DNA from: an uncultured Desulfovibrio sp. | Lineage (GTDB): Bacteria > Desulfobacterota > Desulfovibrionia > Desulfovibrionales > Desulfovibrionaceae | Direction: 5' to 3' | Assembly: GCA_947177085.1 (NCBI GenBank) | Contig: CAMWTD010000030.1 | Coordinates: forward strand, 1 to 15,230 | DNA length: 15,230 nt | Part shown: in pieces, positions 6,491 to 13,906 of the stretch | Position numbering within the stretch: position 1 is the stretch's first letter | How the letters are laid out: each line of letters begins with the position of its first letter | Made by a program: the position numbers and the translations under genes | The notes under the pieces: generated by a model | The model's input: only the letters and a program-made list of their open reading frames with translations | What the model was told of the DNA's origin: nothing | Database searches by the model: none

Positions 6491-8251
6491 ATGAAAGAAA
6501 CCCTTGTCCTCGGCATCGACGCCGGGGGAACGCATACGGACGCGGCGCTGCTTGCGCTCCCTGAGCGCGGGGAGGCTCGCCTGCTGGGCTCGGCCAAGGT
6601 CCCCACGCGCCATGACGACCTGCCGGAAACCGTGCGCGCGGTGCTTGGGGCCCTCGGGCGAGCGCTTGCGGCCGCCGGGGAGGACGCGGAGGCGATCTTC
6701 GCCCGCGTGGAGCGCGCGACCCTCGGCACCACCCTGGCCGTCAACGCCCTGGTGCAGGGGCGGGCGGACAAGGTAGGCCTGGCGCTTTCCGCCGGGCCCG
6801 GCCTCGACCCCGTGCATTTCACTTTGGGGAAGCATGTCTGCATCGTGCCCGGGGGCCTCGACCACCGGGGCGTGGAGGTCGCGCCGCTCTTTACCGAAAC
6901 GCTCGCCGAAACCGCGGCCCGTTGGCCCGCAGAGGGCGTGGCGGCCGTGGCCTGCGTGGGCAAGTTCTCGCCGCGCAACCCGGCGCAGGAACGGCGGATG
7001 GGCGAAGTGGCCCGGAACGCCTCGGGCCTGCCCGTAACGCTGGGGCACAGCCTTTCCGGGCGGCTCAACTTCCCGCGGCGCATCGCCACGGCCTACTACA
7101 ATGCCGCGGTGGCGCGCCTTGAAGGCGAATTTCTCGACGCCGTGGAGGCGGCGCTCGCCGGTTCCGGCGTGACCGCGCCCGTGCGCCTGCTCAAGGCCGA
7201 CGGCGGCGCGGCCACGCTGGCTTTTGCCCGGCGCGAGCCCGTGCAGTCCATTCTTTCCGGCCCAGCGGCCAGCGTCATGGGCGTCATGGCCCTCTGGCCC
7301 GAGGCCGCCGAGGGCTGCTCACTCCTGCTCGACATGGGCGGAACCACCACCGACATGGCGCTTTTTTACGAAGGTTCGCCCGTGGTGGACAGGGACGGCA
7401 TGGTCCTCATGGGACGCCGCACCCTGGTGCGGGCGCTGGCGGCCGTTTCCATCGGGGTCGGCGGGGATTCGCAGCTCAGGCCCGAAACCGCGCCTGACGG
7501 CAGCCCCGTGGTCCATGTGGGCCCGCTGCGCGAAGGCCCGGCCATGGCCTTCGGGGGGGAGCGCCCCACCTTGCTGGACGCGCTCAATGTGCTTGCCCAG
7601 GCGGACGGTATTTGCGGAGACGGCGCGGCCTCCCGTGCGGGGCTTGAGGCGCTGGCCTCCGGCCTGGGGCCGGAGCTTGCGTCGAAAGGGGCCGTCGGAT
7701 TGGCGCGACTGGCGGTGGCCGATGCCTGCGACCAGGTGGCGCGGGCGGCCTATACGCTGGTCGAAGGCGTCAATGCCCGGCCCATCTATACTTTGGCGGC
7801 GCTCAAGGCCGTGCGCGAGGCGCGGCCAACGCGGGCCTGCCTCGTGGGTGGGCCGGCGGCGAGCGTACGTCCGCATCTGGAGCGGGCGCTGGCGCTCCCG
7901 GTGGCCATCCCGCCGCATGCCGAGGTCGCCAACGCCATCGGCGCGGGCCTCGCCGTGCCCACGGCCGTGCTGGAAGCCTATGCGGACACCGGTCGCGGCG
8001 TCTTCAGCGTACCGGCGCTCGACCTCCACGAACGCCTCGGCCGCAACGCGACCCTCGAGTCCGTGGCCGACCGCACGCGGGAACTGCTCGAGGAGCGGCT
8101 TGCCGCCGAGGGCATCACCGAGGCGTCCGTGGAAGTGGTGGAGGCGGACCTCTTCGCCACGCTTGACGACAGCGGCCGCGGCTCGCGCGACATTCGCGTG
8201 GCCTGCCAGGTGCGCCCCGGCATTTCCGCGCGGCTTGCCACCGGAGCGTGA
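6491..8251 (+). CDS. Hydantoinase/oxoprolinase A-family protein (HyuA-like)
   Basis: A cytoplasmic 586-residue ATPase-fold protein of the hydantoinase A/oxoprolinase family; characterised members couple ATP hydrolysis to opening of hydantoin or oxoproline rings. The N-terminal phosphate loop GIDAGGTHTD is at residues 8-17. The conserved family block has LLKADGG (233-239), SGPAASVMG (256-264) and LLLDMGGTTTD (278-288). It is shorter than bacterial HyuA proteins of roughly 680-700 residues because the usual C-terminal extension is largely absent. No HyuB-like partner gene is nearby, so the substrate cannot be inferred. GGGGAG lies 4 nt before the ATG. As fourth gene of the operon it places a second actin/Hsp70-fold ATPase directly after the Hsp70-like protein. 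It faces a terminator at 8270-8311. Confidence 0.85.
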   Translation: MKETLVLGIDAGGTHTDAALLALPERGEARLLGSAKVPTRHDDLPETVRAVLGALGRALAAAGEDAEAIFARVERATLGTTLAVNALVQGRADKVGLALSAGPGLDPVHFTLGKHVCIVPGGLDHRGVEVAPLFTETLAETAARWPAEGVAAVACVGKFSPRNPAQERRMGEVARNASGLPVTLGHSLSGRLNFPRRIATAYYNAAVARLEGEFLDAVEAALAGSGVTAPVRLLKADGGAATLAFARREPVQSILSGPAASVMGVMALWPEAAEGCSLLLDMGGTTTDMALFYEGSPVVDRDGMVLMGRRTLVRALAAVSIGVGGDSQLRPETAPDGSPVVHVGPLREGPAMAFGGERPTLLDALNVLAQADGICGDGAASRAGLEALASGLGPELASKGAVGLARLAVADACDQVARAAYTLVEGVNARPIYTLAALKAVREARPTRACLVGGPAASVRPHLERALALPVAIPPHAEVANAIGAGLAVPTAVLEAYADTGRGVFSVPALDLHERLGRNATLESVADRTRELLEERLAAEGITEASVEVVEADLFATLDDSGRGSRDIRVACQVRPGISARLATGA

Positions 8252-8269
8252 TCGGCGTTTTTTGCGTGG

Positions 8270-8311
8270 AAAAAACGCGCCCGGCATCCCCCATTGGCGG
8301 ATGCCGGGCGC
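8270..8311 (-). terminator. Strong intrinsic terminator of the 32-aa gene, shared convergently
   Basis: A perfect 13-bp stem GCGCCCGGCATCC/GGATGCCGGGCGC (8277-8289 with 8299-8311) closes a 9-nt loop. On the minus strand it is followed directly by a run of six T (8275-8270), the classic intrinsic terminator form. It lies 24 nt after the stop of the minus-strand small gene. On the plus strand the same stem follows the hydantoinase-like gene but is followed only by ACTGTTTGCC, so it should be weaker there. A second stem GCGTTTTTT/AAAAAACGC (8255-8278) overlaps its base. Confidence 0.8.
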
Positions 8312-8335
8312 ACTGTTTGCCTGGGCGCAGGGGGG

Positions 8336-8434
8336 CTATTCGTCGTCGCTCATCTTCATGCCGATGAGGCCGACGATGATGGCGAAGAGCAGGAATCCGG
8401 CGCAGATAAAGAGAACAGTGGCGTCGAGGTCCAT
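8336..8434 (-). CDS. Small single-span membrane protein (32 aa)
   Basis: A 32-codon gene. The ATG at 8434 follows AAGGAG by 6 nt, the best ribosome site in this stretch. The product starts MDLDATVLFIC, continues as one uninterrupted hydrophobic span to about residue 25 (CAGFLLFAIIVGLIG), and ends with a short charged tail MKMSDDE. The stop is followed after 24 nt by a textbook terminator, so start, stop, ribosome site and terminator all agree. It is convergent with the hydantoinase-like gene. I do not recognise the family. Small single-span proteins of this kind often act as accessory subunits or regulators of larger membrane complexes, but nothing here identifies a partner. Its promoter may be the one at 9012-9040 or one in the structured gap upstream. 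Confidence 0.75.
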   Translation of the reverse strand: MDLDATVLFICAGFLLFAIIVGLIGMKMSDDE

Positions 8435-8566
8435 GAGTGGCTCCTTGTGATTCTGCTGGCAGCCGCGAAAAGGCCGGCGCAAGAGATGGCCGTGCGCACG
8501 GCTGCCGGGCCTTGCCGCGTGGCTAAGGCCGGTTGCGAAATGATCCCCGGGACGTGGAATGGGAAG
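8435..8566. other. Gap with inverted repeats between two minus-strand ORFs
   Basis: No credible coding frame is seen here. The gap holds a perfect 14-bp palindrome GCCGTGCGCACGGC (8489-8502). Immediately next to it is a bulged 8-bp stem CCGG(G)CCTT/AAGGCCGG (8505-8532) with an 11-nt loop. They may be an operator or mRNA structure controlling the 32-aa gene. No convincing promoter with proper spacing was found in this gap. Confidence 0.35.
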
Positions 8567-8944
8567 CTAGGCCCGGGGCGGAGCCTGGGAGAGGGGCAAC
8601 ATGCCTCGCCGATGGCGGGCAAGGGGAAGGTCTGCCCTAGGGGGCGCAAGCGCCGCAAAGGCGACGGGCGGATGCGGCAGGCGCGGGCGCTGGCTTACCG
8701 CCATGCCGGGCGCGGCATGCGAGGTGGTTGCGGCCTGGCGCTGCCTTTGCTTGCTGGCATGGCGCAAAGGGGCGGCCACCGTTGAGGCCACGGCGAGCGC
8801 CCCGGAAATGACGGAAGGCGCGGGCTCGCAGCCCAGGCGCGGCAGGGGGGCGTAACGGCCGCCGGAGACGAGCAGCAGCACGGCGAGGGCCGTGCTGATG
8901 CCGCATGAAATCCAGAAGCGTGGGAACCGTTGTGCCGACCGCAT
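8567..8944 (-). CDS. Hypothetical membrane or secreted protein (125 aa), tentative
   Basis: The frame starts with basic residues MRSAQRFPRFW, then a hydrophobic segment ISCGISTALAVLLLVSG (12-28) like a signal anchor or signal peptide. A second, weaker hydrophobic stretch is at about 45-60 (VISGALAVASTVAAPL). The rest is rich in Pro, Ala, Arg and His without recognised domains. Support comes from a well-spaced promoter at 9012-9040 on the same strand and AAGG about 9 nt before the ATG. Against it, G/C use at third positions is lower than in neighbouring genes and the C-terminal half looks low-complexity. If it is not a gene, the stretch 8435-9058 would be a long leader of the 32-aa gene. The function is unknown. 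Confidence 0.42.
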   Translation of the reverse strand: MRSAQRFPRFWISCGISTALAVLLLVSGGRYAPLPRLGCEPAPSVISGALAVASTVAAPLRHASKQRQRQAATTSHAAPGMAVSQRPRLPHPPVAFAALAPPRADLPLARHRRGMLPLSQAPPRA

Positions 8945-8973
8945 GGGTGAAGCCTTGTGCCTTGCTGCGCGCC

Positions 8974-8993
8974 CGGGCCGGAAGGCCGGCCCG
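8974..8993. repeat. 8-bp inverted repeat upstream of trmL
   Basis: CGGGCCGG and CCGGCCCG pair perfectly around an AAGG loop. It lies within the proposed leader of the minus-strand transcript. On the plus strand it is followed by CAACTTTTC, but no plus-strand gene ends upstream, so a terminator role there is unlikely. It may be an RNA hairpin or binding site. Confidence 0.35.
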
Positions 8994-9011
8994 CAACTTT
9001 TCATATGTTCA

Positions 9012-9040
9012 ACGCTACCGGGCGCGGTGTGCCTTGTCAA
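9012..9040 (-). promoter_or_regulatory. Sigma70-type promoter reading the minus strand
   Basis: On the minus strand a perfect TTGACA (9040-9035) is followed after exactly 17 bp by TAGCGT (9017-9012), which has the key T, A and final T of a -10 box. The start would be near 9005, giving a 60-nt leader to the 125-aa ORF and a transcript of about 735 nt up to the terminator at 8270-8311. It is the best promoter match in the window and lies just upstream of trmL, which points the other way. Confidence 0.6.
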
Positions 9041-9058
9041 TAGAGCGGTGGAAGAGTG

Positions 9059-9550
9059 ATGCGCGTAGTCCTGTTTGAGCCGGAGATCCCGCCCAATACG
9101 GGCAATGTGGCGCGCCTCTGCGCCGGCTTTGGCGTGGAATTGCACCTCGTGGGCAGGCTCGGTTTTTCGCTGGAAGACCGCTACCTCAGGCGCGCGGGCC
9201 TTGATTACTGGCCGCATGTGCGCCTTTTCGTCTGGCAGGACTGGGCGGCCTTTGCGGCGCGCCCCGGCCGAAGCCGTCTCGAGCGCTGGATACTGACCAC
9301 GGCAAAACGCAAGGCGACGCCCCTGCAGGATTTCGCCTTCCGGCCGGAGGATGCGCTCATTTTCGGCCCGGAGACGCGCGGGCTGCCCGAGGGACTCTTC
9401 GCCGCCTCGCCGTGGCGGGTTCGTATTCCCGTGCGCGCCATGGAGGAGGGCGGTGTGCGCAGCCTCAACCTCTCCACCGCGGCGGGCATCGTGCTCTTCA
9501 CCGCCCTCACGGCAAGCGGCCTCATCGCGCCCGGGCAGGCGCGGCCATGA
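9059..9550 (+). CDS. trmL: tRNA (cytidine/uridine-34 2'-O)-methyltransferase
   Basis: A SPOUT-fold enzyme that uses S-adenosylmethionine to 2'-O-methylate the wobble nucleotide of tRNA-Leu isoacceptors. The 163 residues match the compact TrmL (YibK) subgroup, which lacks extra RNA-binding domains. Diagnostic motifs are LFEPEIPPNTGN (5-16), LRRAGLDYW, FGPETRGLP (102-110) and VRSLNLSTAAG (133-143), which form the knotted cofactor site. I chose the ATG at 9059, because GGAAG lies 4 nt upstream; a GTG at 9056 would leave only one base of spacing. The stop overlaps the cobD start by 4 nt, so the two are translationally coupled. Confidence 0.94.
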   Translation: MRVVLFEPEIPPNTGNVARLCAGFGVELHLVGRLGFSLEDRYLRRAGLDYWPHVRLFVWQDWAAFAARPGRSRLERWILTTAKRKATPLQDFAFRPEDALIFGPETRGLPEGLFAASPWRVRIPVRAMEEGGVRSLNLSTAAGIVLFTALTASGLIAPGQARP

Positions 9551-10581
9551 GCGTCCCGCTGCCGGCGCTCTTGCCGTGGTCCGTCTGGGAATGTTGGTGG
9601 CTCGCGCCGCTGGCCCTCCTGCTGGACCTGCTTTTGGGCGACCCGGCCTTGCCCTGGCCGCACCCCGTGTGCCTCGTGGGCCGCTGCCTCGCCCGGCTGG
9701 AAGCGCCGGCGCGGCGCATTGCGGGACGTGGCCCTAACCTCGCGCTCCGGCTCAGGCTGGCGGGCGCGGGCGCCCTCGCCCTGCTCTGTTCGGGCACGGG
9801 CGCGGCCGTGTGGCTGCTGGTTTCGCTGCCCGTGGCCGGGGGACTACTGGCGCTGTATCTCGCCTGGGCCGGCCTCGCCATGGGCTCGCTCGCGCGCATC
9901 GGGCGCGAAGTGGCGGCTGCTGTGGAGGGCGCGCCCCCGCCTGAGGCGCGCACGGCCCTGGCCCGGCTGGTGAGCCGCGACGTGAGCGCCCTTGACCGGC
10001 CAATGCTCCGCAAGACGCTGGCCGACACGCTTTCGGAAAATTTCACGGATGCCTTCCTGGCCCCGTGGTTCTGGCTGCTCGTGGGCGGCCCCGTGGCCTT
10101 GTGGATCTACAAGGCCGTAAGCACGGGCGATTCCATGTGGGGCTATCTCAACGCGCGCTGGCGCTGGCTTGGCTGGGCCCCGGCGCGCGCCGACGACGCG
10201 CTCGCCTTTGTGCCGGCCCGGCTCTCGGTGCTGGCCCTGCGGCTTGCGGACGCGCTGGCGCGCCTTTGTCCCATCCGCCGCCAATGGACGGGCCGCTGGC
10301 CCGGGCTGGCCGTGGTCGCGCGTGAGGCCCGGGGCATGCCCAGCCCCAATTCCGGCTGGTCCATGACGGCCTGCGCGTGGCTGTGCGGAAGCCGCATGGC
10401 CGGGCCTTCCGTCTATTTCGGCGAGCTCGTGGTCAAGCCCTGGCTGGGCCCCCCCGAGGCTGACGCCGCTCCCTGGGACGCCGCCCGTATCCGGGCCTTG
10501 CTTGCGCTGGAGCAGTGGGGGGCCGTATGCGGCGGCCTTGCGCTCTGGATCGCCTGCCTTGGCATGCGACTTCTTTTCTGA
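9547..10581 (+). CDS. cobD: Adenosylcobinamide-phosphate synthase
   Basis: Integral membrane enzyme (CobD/CbiB family) that attaches aminopropanol or its phosphate to adenosylcobyric acid late in cobalamin synthesis. The 344-residue product carries the family blocks: LDLLLGDPALPWPHPV (26-41), LSENFTDAFLAPWFW from residue 162, YKAVSTGDSMWGY (188-200), APARADD, and MPSPNSGWSM (264-273). Several hydrophobic spans (about 18-30, 70-115, 170-190, C-terminus) match an inner-membrane location. The second-site motif reads STGDS where many members have NTLDS. The start is the ATG in the ATGA overlap with trmL. The name cbiB is used for the same family. No other cobalamin genes are in the window. Confidence 0.93.
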   Translation: MSVPLPALLPWSVWECWWLAPLALLLDLLLGDPALPWPHPVCLVGRCLARLEAPARRIAGRGPNLALRLRLAGAGALALLCSGTGAAVWLLVSLPVAGGLLALYLAWAGLAMGSLARIGREVAAAVEGAPPPEARTALARLVSRDVSALDRPMLRKTLADTLSENFTDAFLAPWFWLLVGGPVALWIYKAVSTGDSMWGYLNARWRWLGWAPARADDALAFVPARLSVLALRLADALARLCPIRRQWTGRWPGLAVVAREARGMPSPNSGWSMTACAWLCGSRMAGPSVYFGELVVKPWLGPPEADAAPWDAARIRALLALEQWGAVCGGLALWIACLGMRLLF

Positions 10582-10662
10582 AGCGCCGCGCTTGCGGGCG
10601 GGCGCGTTCCCGTGCTAGGGGAAAGGTTCCCTTGCCAAACCTGCCCGGGAGGCAGGATCAGG

Positions 10663-13600
10663 ATGGAACAGAACCACCACAGCGCGAATATCGCGGCCAT
10701 CTTCATCCGCCGTCCCGTGGCGACGGTGCTCATCATGCTCGGCATGCTCTTCTTCGGCATCACGGGCTATCGCTCGCTTCCGGTCAACCAGCTTCCCAAT
10801 GTGGATTTCCCCACCATTTCCGTGCTGGCCGATCTTCCCGGCGCGGACCCGGAGACCATGGCCGCCTCCGTGGCCACGCCGCTGGAAAAGGAATTTTTCA
10901 CCATTGCGGGCATCGACTCCATTTCGTCCATCAATTCCACCGGGCGCACGCGCATCACCATCCAGTTCGCCCTTGACCGCGACATCGACGCGGCGGCGCT
11001 GGACGTGCAGTCGGCCATCGGCCTCGCCCAGCGGCGGCTGCCCACCAGCATGACCACGCCGCCGAGCTTCCGCAAGGTGAACCCGGCCGACTTCCCCATC
11101 CTGTTCCTGCGCCTCACGTCCAAGACCCTGCCGCTTTACCAGCTCAACGAATATGCGGACACGCTCATCGGCCAGCGCCTTTCCATGGTGGAGGGTGTGG
11201 CGCAGGTGCTCGTGTTCGGCCAGAAAAAATACGCGGTGCGCGTCCAGCTTGACCCGGACGCGCTGGCCACGCGCGGGCTCGGCATCGACGAGGTGGCGGA
11301 TGCCGTGGCCGCGGCCAATTCCATGCTGCCCACGGGCAGTCTCGAGGGCGCGCAGCGCAGCCTCGCCATCAAGTCCTCGGGCCAGCTTTTTGATGCCAAA
11401 GCCTTTGAGGAGACCGTGGTCGCCTACCGCAACGGCGCGCCCGTGCGCCTGCGCGAGATCGGCACGGTGGTGGACAGTGTGCAGCAGGACAAGCAGCTTT
11501 CCTGGGGGGGCGCGGAGGATGTGGGCATCATGCTCGGCATCGAGCGCCAGCCCGGGGCCAATACTGTGCAGGTGGTTGACGCCATCAGGAAGATCCTGCC
11601 GAGCCTCGAGCGGCAGCTCCCGCCTTCCGTCCATCTGGCGATCTTCAACGACCGCGCGCAATCCATCCGCGAGTCCGTGGCGGACGTGAAGTTCACGCTC
11701 GTGCTCACGGTCTTTCTCGTGGTGCTCGTCATCTTCCTCTTCCTGCGCAACCTGCCGGCCACCATCATCCCCTCCCTGGCGCTCCCCATGTCGGTCATCT
11801 CCACCTTCGCGGTCATGGCGGTCATGGGCTACAGCCTCGACAACCTCTCGCTCATGGCCCTGACGCTGGCCGTGGGCTTTGTGGTGGACGACGCCATCGT
11901 CATGCTCGAGAACATCGTGCGCCACCAGGAAATGGGCAAGAGCCCGCTTGAGGCGGCCTACGACGGCTCGGCTGAGATCGGCTTCACCATCGTTTCCATG
12001 ACCGTTTCGCTGGCGGCGGTCTTTATCCCCGTGCTCTTCATGGGCGGCATCGTGGGGCGGCTCTTCCGCGAGTTCGCCGTGGTCATCATCACGGCCATTT
12101 TGTGCTCCGGCGTGGTGTCGCTGACGCTCACGCCCATGCTCTGCGCCTACTTCCTCAAGGCCGGGGCGTCGCACAAGGCGGGTACCGAGGGCCTCTACGG
12201 CTGGCTGGAGCGCATGTTCGACGCGCTCGCCCACGGCTACGCGCGCTCGCTGGACTTTGTGCTGGGGCATCGTTTCGCGACCCTGCTGGCCTCTTTCGGG
12301 CTGCTGGGGCTTACGGCGTGGCTGGCCATCCTCGTGCCCAAGGGCTTTTTGCCCTCCGAGGACATGAGCTTTCTTATCGCGAGCACCGAGGCGGAGCAGG
12401 GCATCTCCTACGAGGGCATGGTGCAGGCCCAGCACAGCCTCGACCACATCCTCGAAAAAGAGCCCGCGCTCGCCATGTACAATTCCGTGGTGGGCATCGT
12501 GGGCTCCAGCCAGAGCATCAACAACGGCAACCTGCTCATGGCCCTCAAGCCCCCGAGCGAGCGCGAGCCCATCGAGACCGTGGCGCAGCGCCTGCGCCGC
12601 GACCTCAATGTGTCGCCCGCGCTGCGCGTCTTCGTGCGCGTGCCCCCGGCCATCAATATCGGCGGCCGCGCGGCCAAGGCGCTCTACCAGTACACCATGT
12701 TCGGGCCGGACATGGACGCGCTCTACGACAGCGCGCAAAAGGTGGAGGACGCCCTCAGGGCGCTCCCCCAGCTTCAGGACGTGAACAGCGACCTCCAGCT
12801 CAAGAATCCGGAACTGCGCGTGCGCATCGACCGCAACCGCGCGGCGGCGCTGGGCGTCTCGCCGCAACAGATAGAGCTTGCCCTGCAATCGGCCTACGGC
12901 TCGCGTGAGATTTCCACCATCTACGCGCCGAGCAACGACTACAAGGTCTTTGTGGAGCTGGAGAAGCGCTTCCAGCAGGATTCTTCCGCCCTGTCGCGCC
13001 TGTATGTGCGCGCGAAGGACGGCACGCTCGTGCCGCTGGACACCCTCGCCATCATGGAACCCGGGGTGGGGCCCATTGCCGTCAACCACAACGGCCAGTT
13101 CCCGGCGGTGACCATTTCCTTCAATCTCCGGCCCGGCGTGGCTCTGAGCGAAGGCGTGGCCGCCGTGGAAGCGGCCGCCCTGTCGCTTTTGCCCGATTCC
13201 GTCACGGCCGAGTTCCAGGGCACGGCCCAGGCCTTCCAGAGCTCGCTCGAAGGCATGGGCTGGCTGCTCTTCCTCGCCATCGTGGTCATCTATCTCGTGC
13301 TCGGCATCCTCTACGAGAGCTTCATCCATCCGCTGACCATCCTCTCCGGCCTGCCGGCGGCGGGCTTCGGCGCGCTGTTCACCCTCTGGATCTTCGGCAT
13401 GGAGCTGAACCTCTACGGCTTCGTGGGCATCATCATGCTGCTCGGCATCGTCAAGAAAAACGCCATCATGATGCTCGACTTCGCCCTGGAGGCCCAGCGG
13501 CGCGACCCGGACATCTCGCCGCTTGCCGCCATCACCGAGGGCTGCCACGTGCGCTTCAGGCCCATCATGATGACCACCATGGCCGCGCTCATGGGGGCGC

Positions 13601-13830
13601 TGCCCATCGCCATCGGCATCGGCGCGGGCGCGGACGCGCGCCGGCCGCTGGGCATGGCCGTGGTGGGCGGCCTCTGCTTCTCGCAGGTGGTGACGCTCTA
13701 CATCACCCCCGTCTATTACTATTACATGGAGCGGCTTTCGCAACGCCTGCGCCGGCCAGGTCACATGGGCCATACGGGCCGCAGCGGGCAGGCCCCGGAC
13801 GGCGACGCGGCCCGGGCGACCGCGCGTTGA
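10663..13830 (+). CDS. RND efflux pump, inner-membrane subunit (MdtB/MdtC-like)
   Basis: Proton-driven resistance-nodulation-division transporter of the hydrophobe/amphiphile efflux type, 1055 residues, the usual size. It shows the duplicated plan: TM1 near 13-32, a large periplasmic loop, a TM2-6 block from about residue 344, TM7 at about 538-557, a second large loop, and TM8 from about 868. The proton-relay aspartates are D409 and D410 in VGFVVDDAIVMLENI, and the TM10 lysine is K931 in GIVKKNAIMML. RRPVATVLIM near the start and MGGIVGRLFREFA resemble MdtB/MdtC. The frame extends upstream to a GTG at 10612, but I chose ATG 10663, with GGGAGG upstream and an N-terminus as in the family. A CCTGCC/GGCAGG stem (10640-10656) overlaps that ribosome site. 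No periplasmic adaptor or outer-membrane channel gene is adjacent, which is unusual. Confidence 0.93.
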   Translation: MEQNHHSANIAAIFIRRPVATVLIMLGMLFFGITGYRSLPVNQLPNVDFPTISVLADLPGADPETMAASVATPLEKEFFTIAGIDSISSINSTGRTRITIQFALDRDIDAAALDVQSAIGLAQRRLPTSMTTPPSFRKVNPADFPILFLRLTSKTLPLYQLNEYADTLIGQRLSMVEGVAQVLVFGQKKYAVRVQLDPDALATRGLGIDEVADAVAAANSMLPTGSLEGAQRSLAIKSSGQLFDAKAFEETVVAYRNGAPVRLREIGTVVDSVQQDKQLSWGGAEDVGIMLGIERQPGANTVQVVDAIRKILPSLERQLPPSVHLAIFNDRAQSIRESVADVKFTLVLTVFLVVLVIFLFLRNLPATIIPSLALPMSVISTFAVMAVMGYSLDNLSLMALTLAVGFVVDDAIVMLENIVRHQEMGKSPLEAAYDGSAEIGFTIVSMTVSLAAVFIPVLFMGGIVGRLFREFAVVIITAILCSGVVSLTLTPMLCAYFLKAGASHKAGTEGLYGWLERMFDALAHGYARSLDFVLGHRFATLLASFGLLGLTAWLAILVPKGFLPSEDMSFLIASTEAEQGISYEGMVQAQHSLDHILEKEPALAMYNSVVGIVGSSQSINNGNLLMALKPPSEREPIETVAQRLRRDLNVSPALRVFVRVPPAINIGGRAAKALYQYTMFGPDMDALYDSAQKVEDALRALPQLQDVNSDLQLKNPELRVRIDRNRAAALGVSPQQIELALQSAYGSREISTIYAPSNDYKVFVELEKRFQQDSSALSRLYVRAKDGTLVPLDTLAIMEPGVGPIAVNHNGQFPAVTISFNLRPGVALSEGVAAVEAAALSLLPDSVTAEFQGTAQAFQSSLEGMGWLLFLAIVVIYLVLGILYESFIHPLTILSGLPAAGFGALFTLWIFGMELNLYGFVGIIMLLGIVKKNAIMMLDFALEAQRRDPDISPLAAITEGCHVRFRPIMMTTMAALMGALPIAIGIGAGADARRPLGMAVVGGLCFSQVVTLYITPVYYYYMERLSQRLRRPGHMGHTGRSGQAPDGDAARATAR

Positions 13831-13837
13831 CAGCGTG

Positions 13838-13863
13838 CCGCCGCGGACCTACCTTTGCGGCGG
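13838..13863 (+). other. Hairpin between the RND gene and ribBA
   Basis: A 7-bp GC stem CCGCCGC/GCGGCGG with a 12-nt loop lies just after the RND stop. No T tract follows, so it is at best a weak terminator or an RNA-end structure. The whole 76-nt gap is too short for an FMN riboswitch. Confidence 0.35.
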
Positions 13864-13906
13864 ATGCTGAAGGCAGAGTGCCGGAAGAAGAAGCAGAGGA
13901 GACATC

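Noticed and set aside
8294..8785. 163-codon plus-strand frame after the hydantoinase-like gene
   Set aside because: Starts inside the terminator hairpin, lacks a ribosome site and has a composition typical of non-coding GC-rich sequence.
10615..13773. A 1052-codon open frame antisense to the RND pump
   Set aside because: It mirrors the pump codons in GC-rich DNA, its product is low-complexity (His, Arg, Glu, Ala, Gly) and it has no motifs; the sense frame is a complete known family.
13831..13906. FMN riboswitch upstream of ribBA
   Set aside because: The gap is only 76 nt and lacks the conserved RFN-element blocks; only a simple hairpin is visible.
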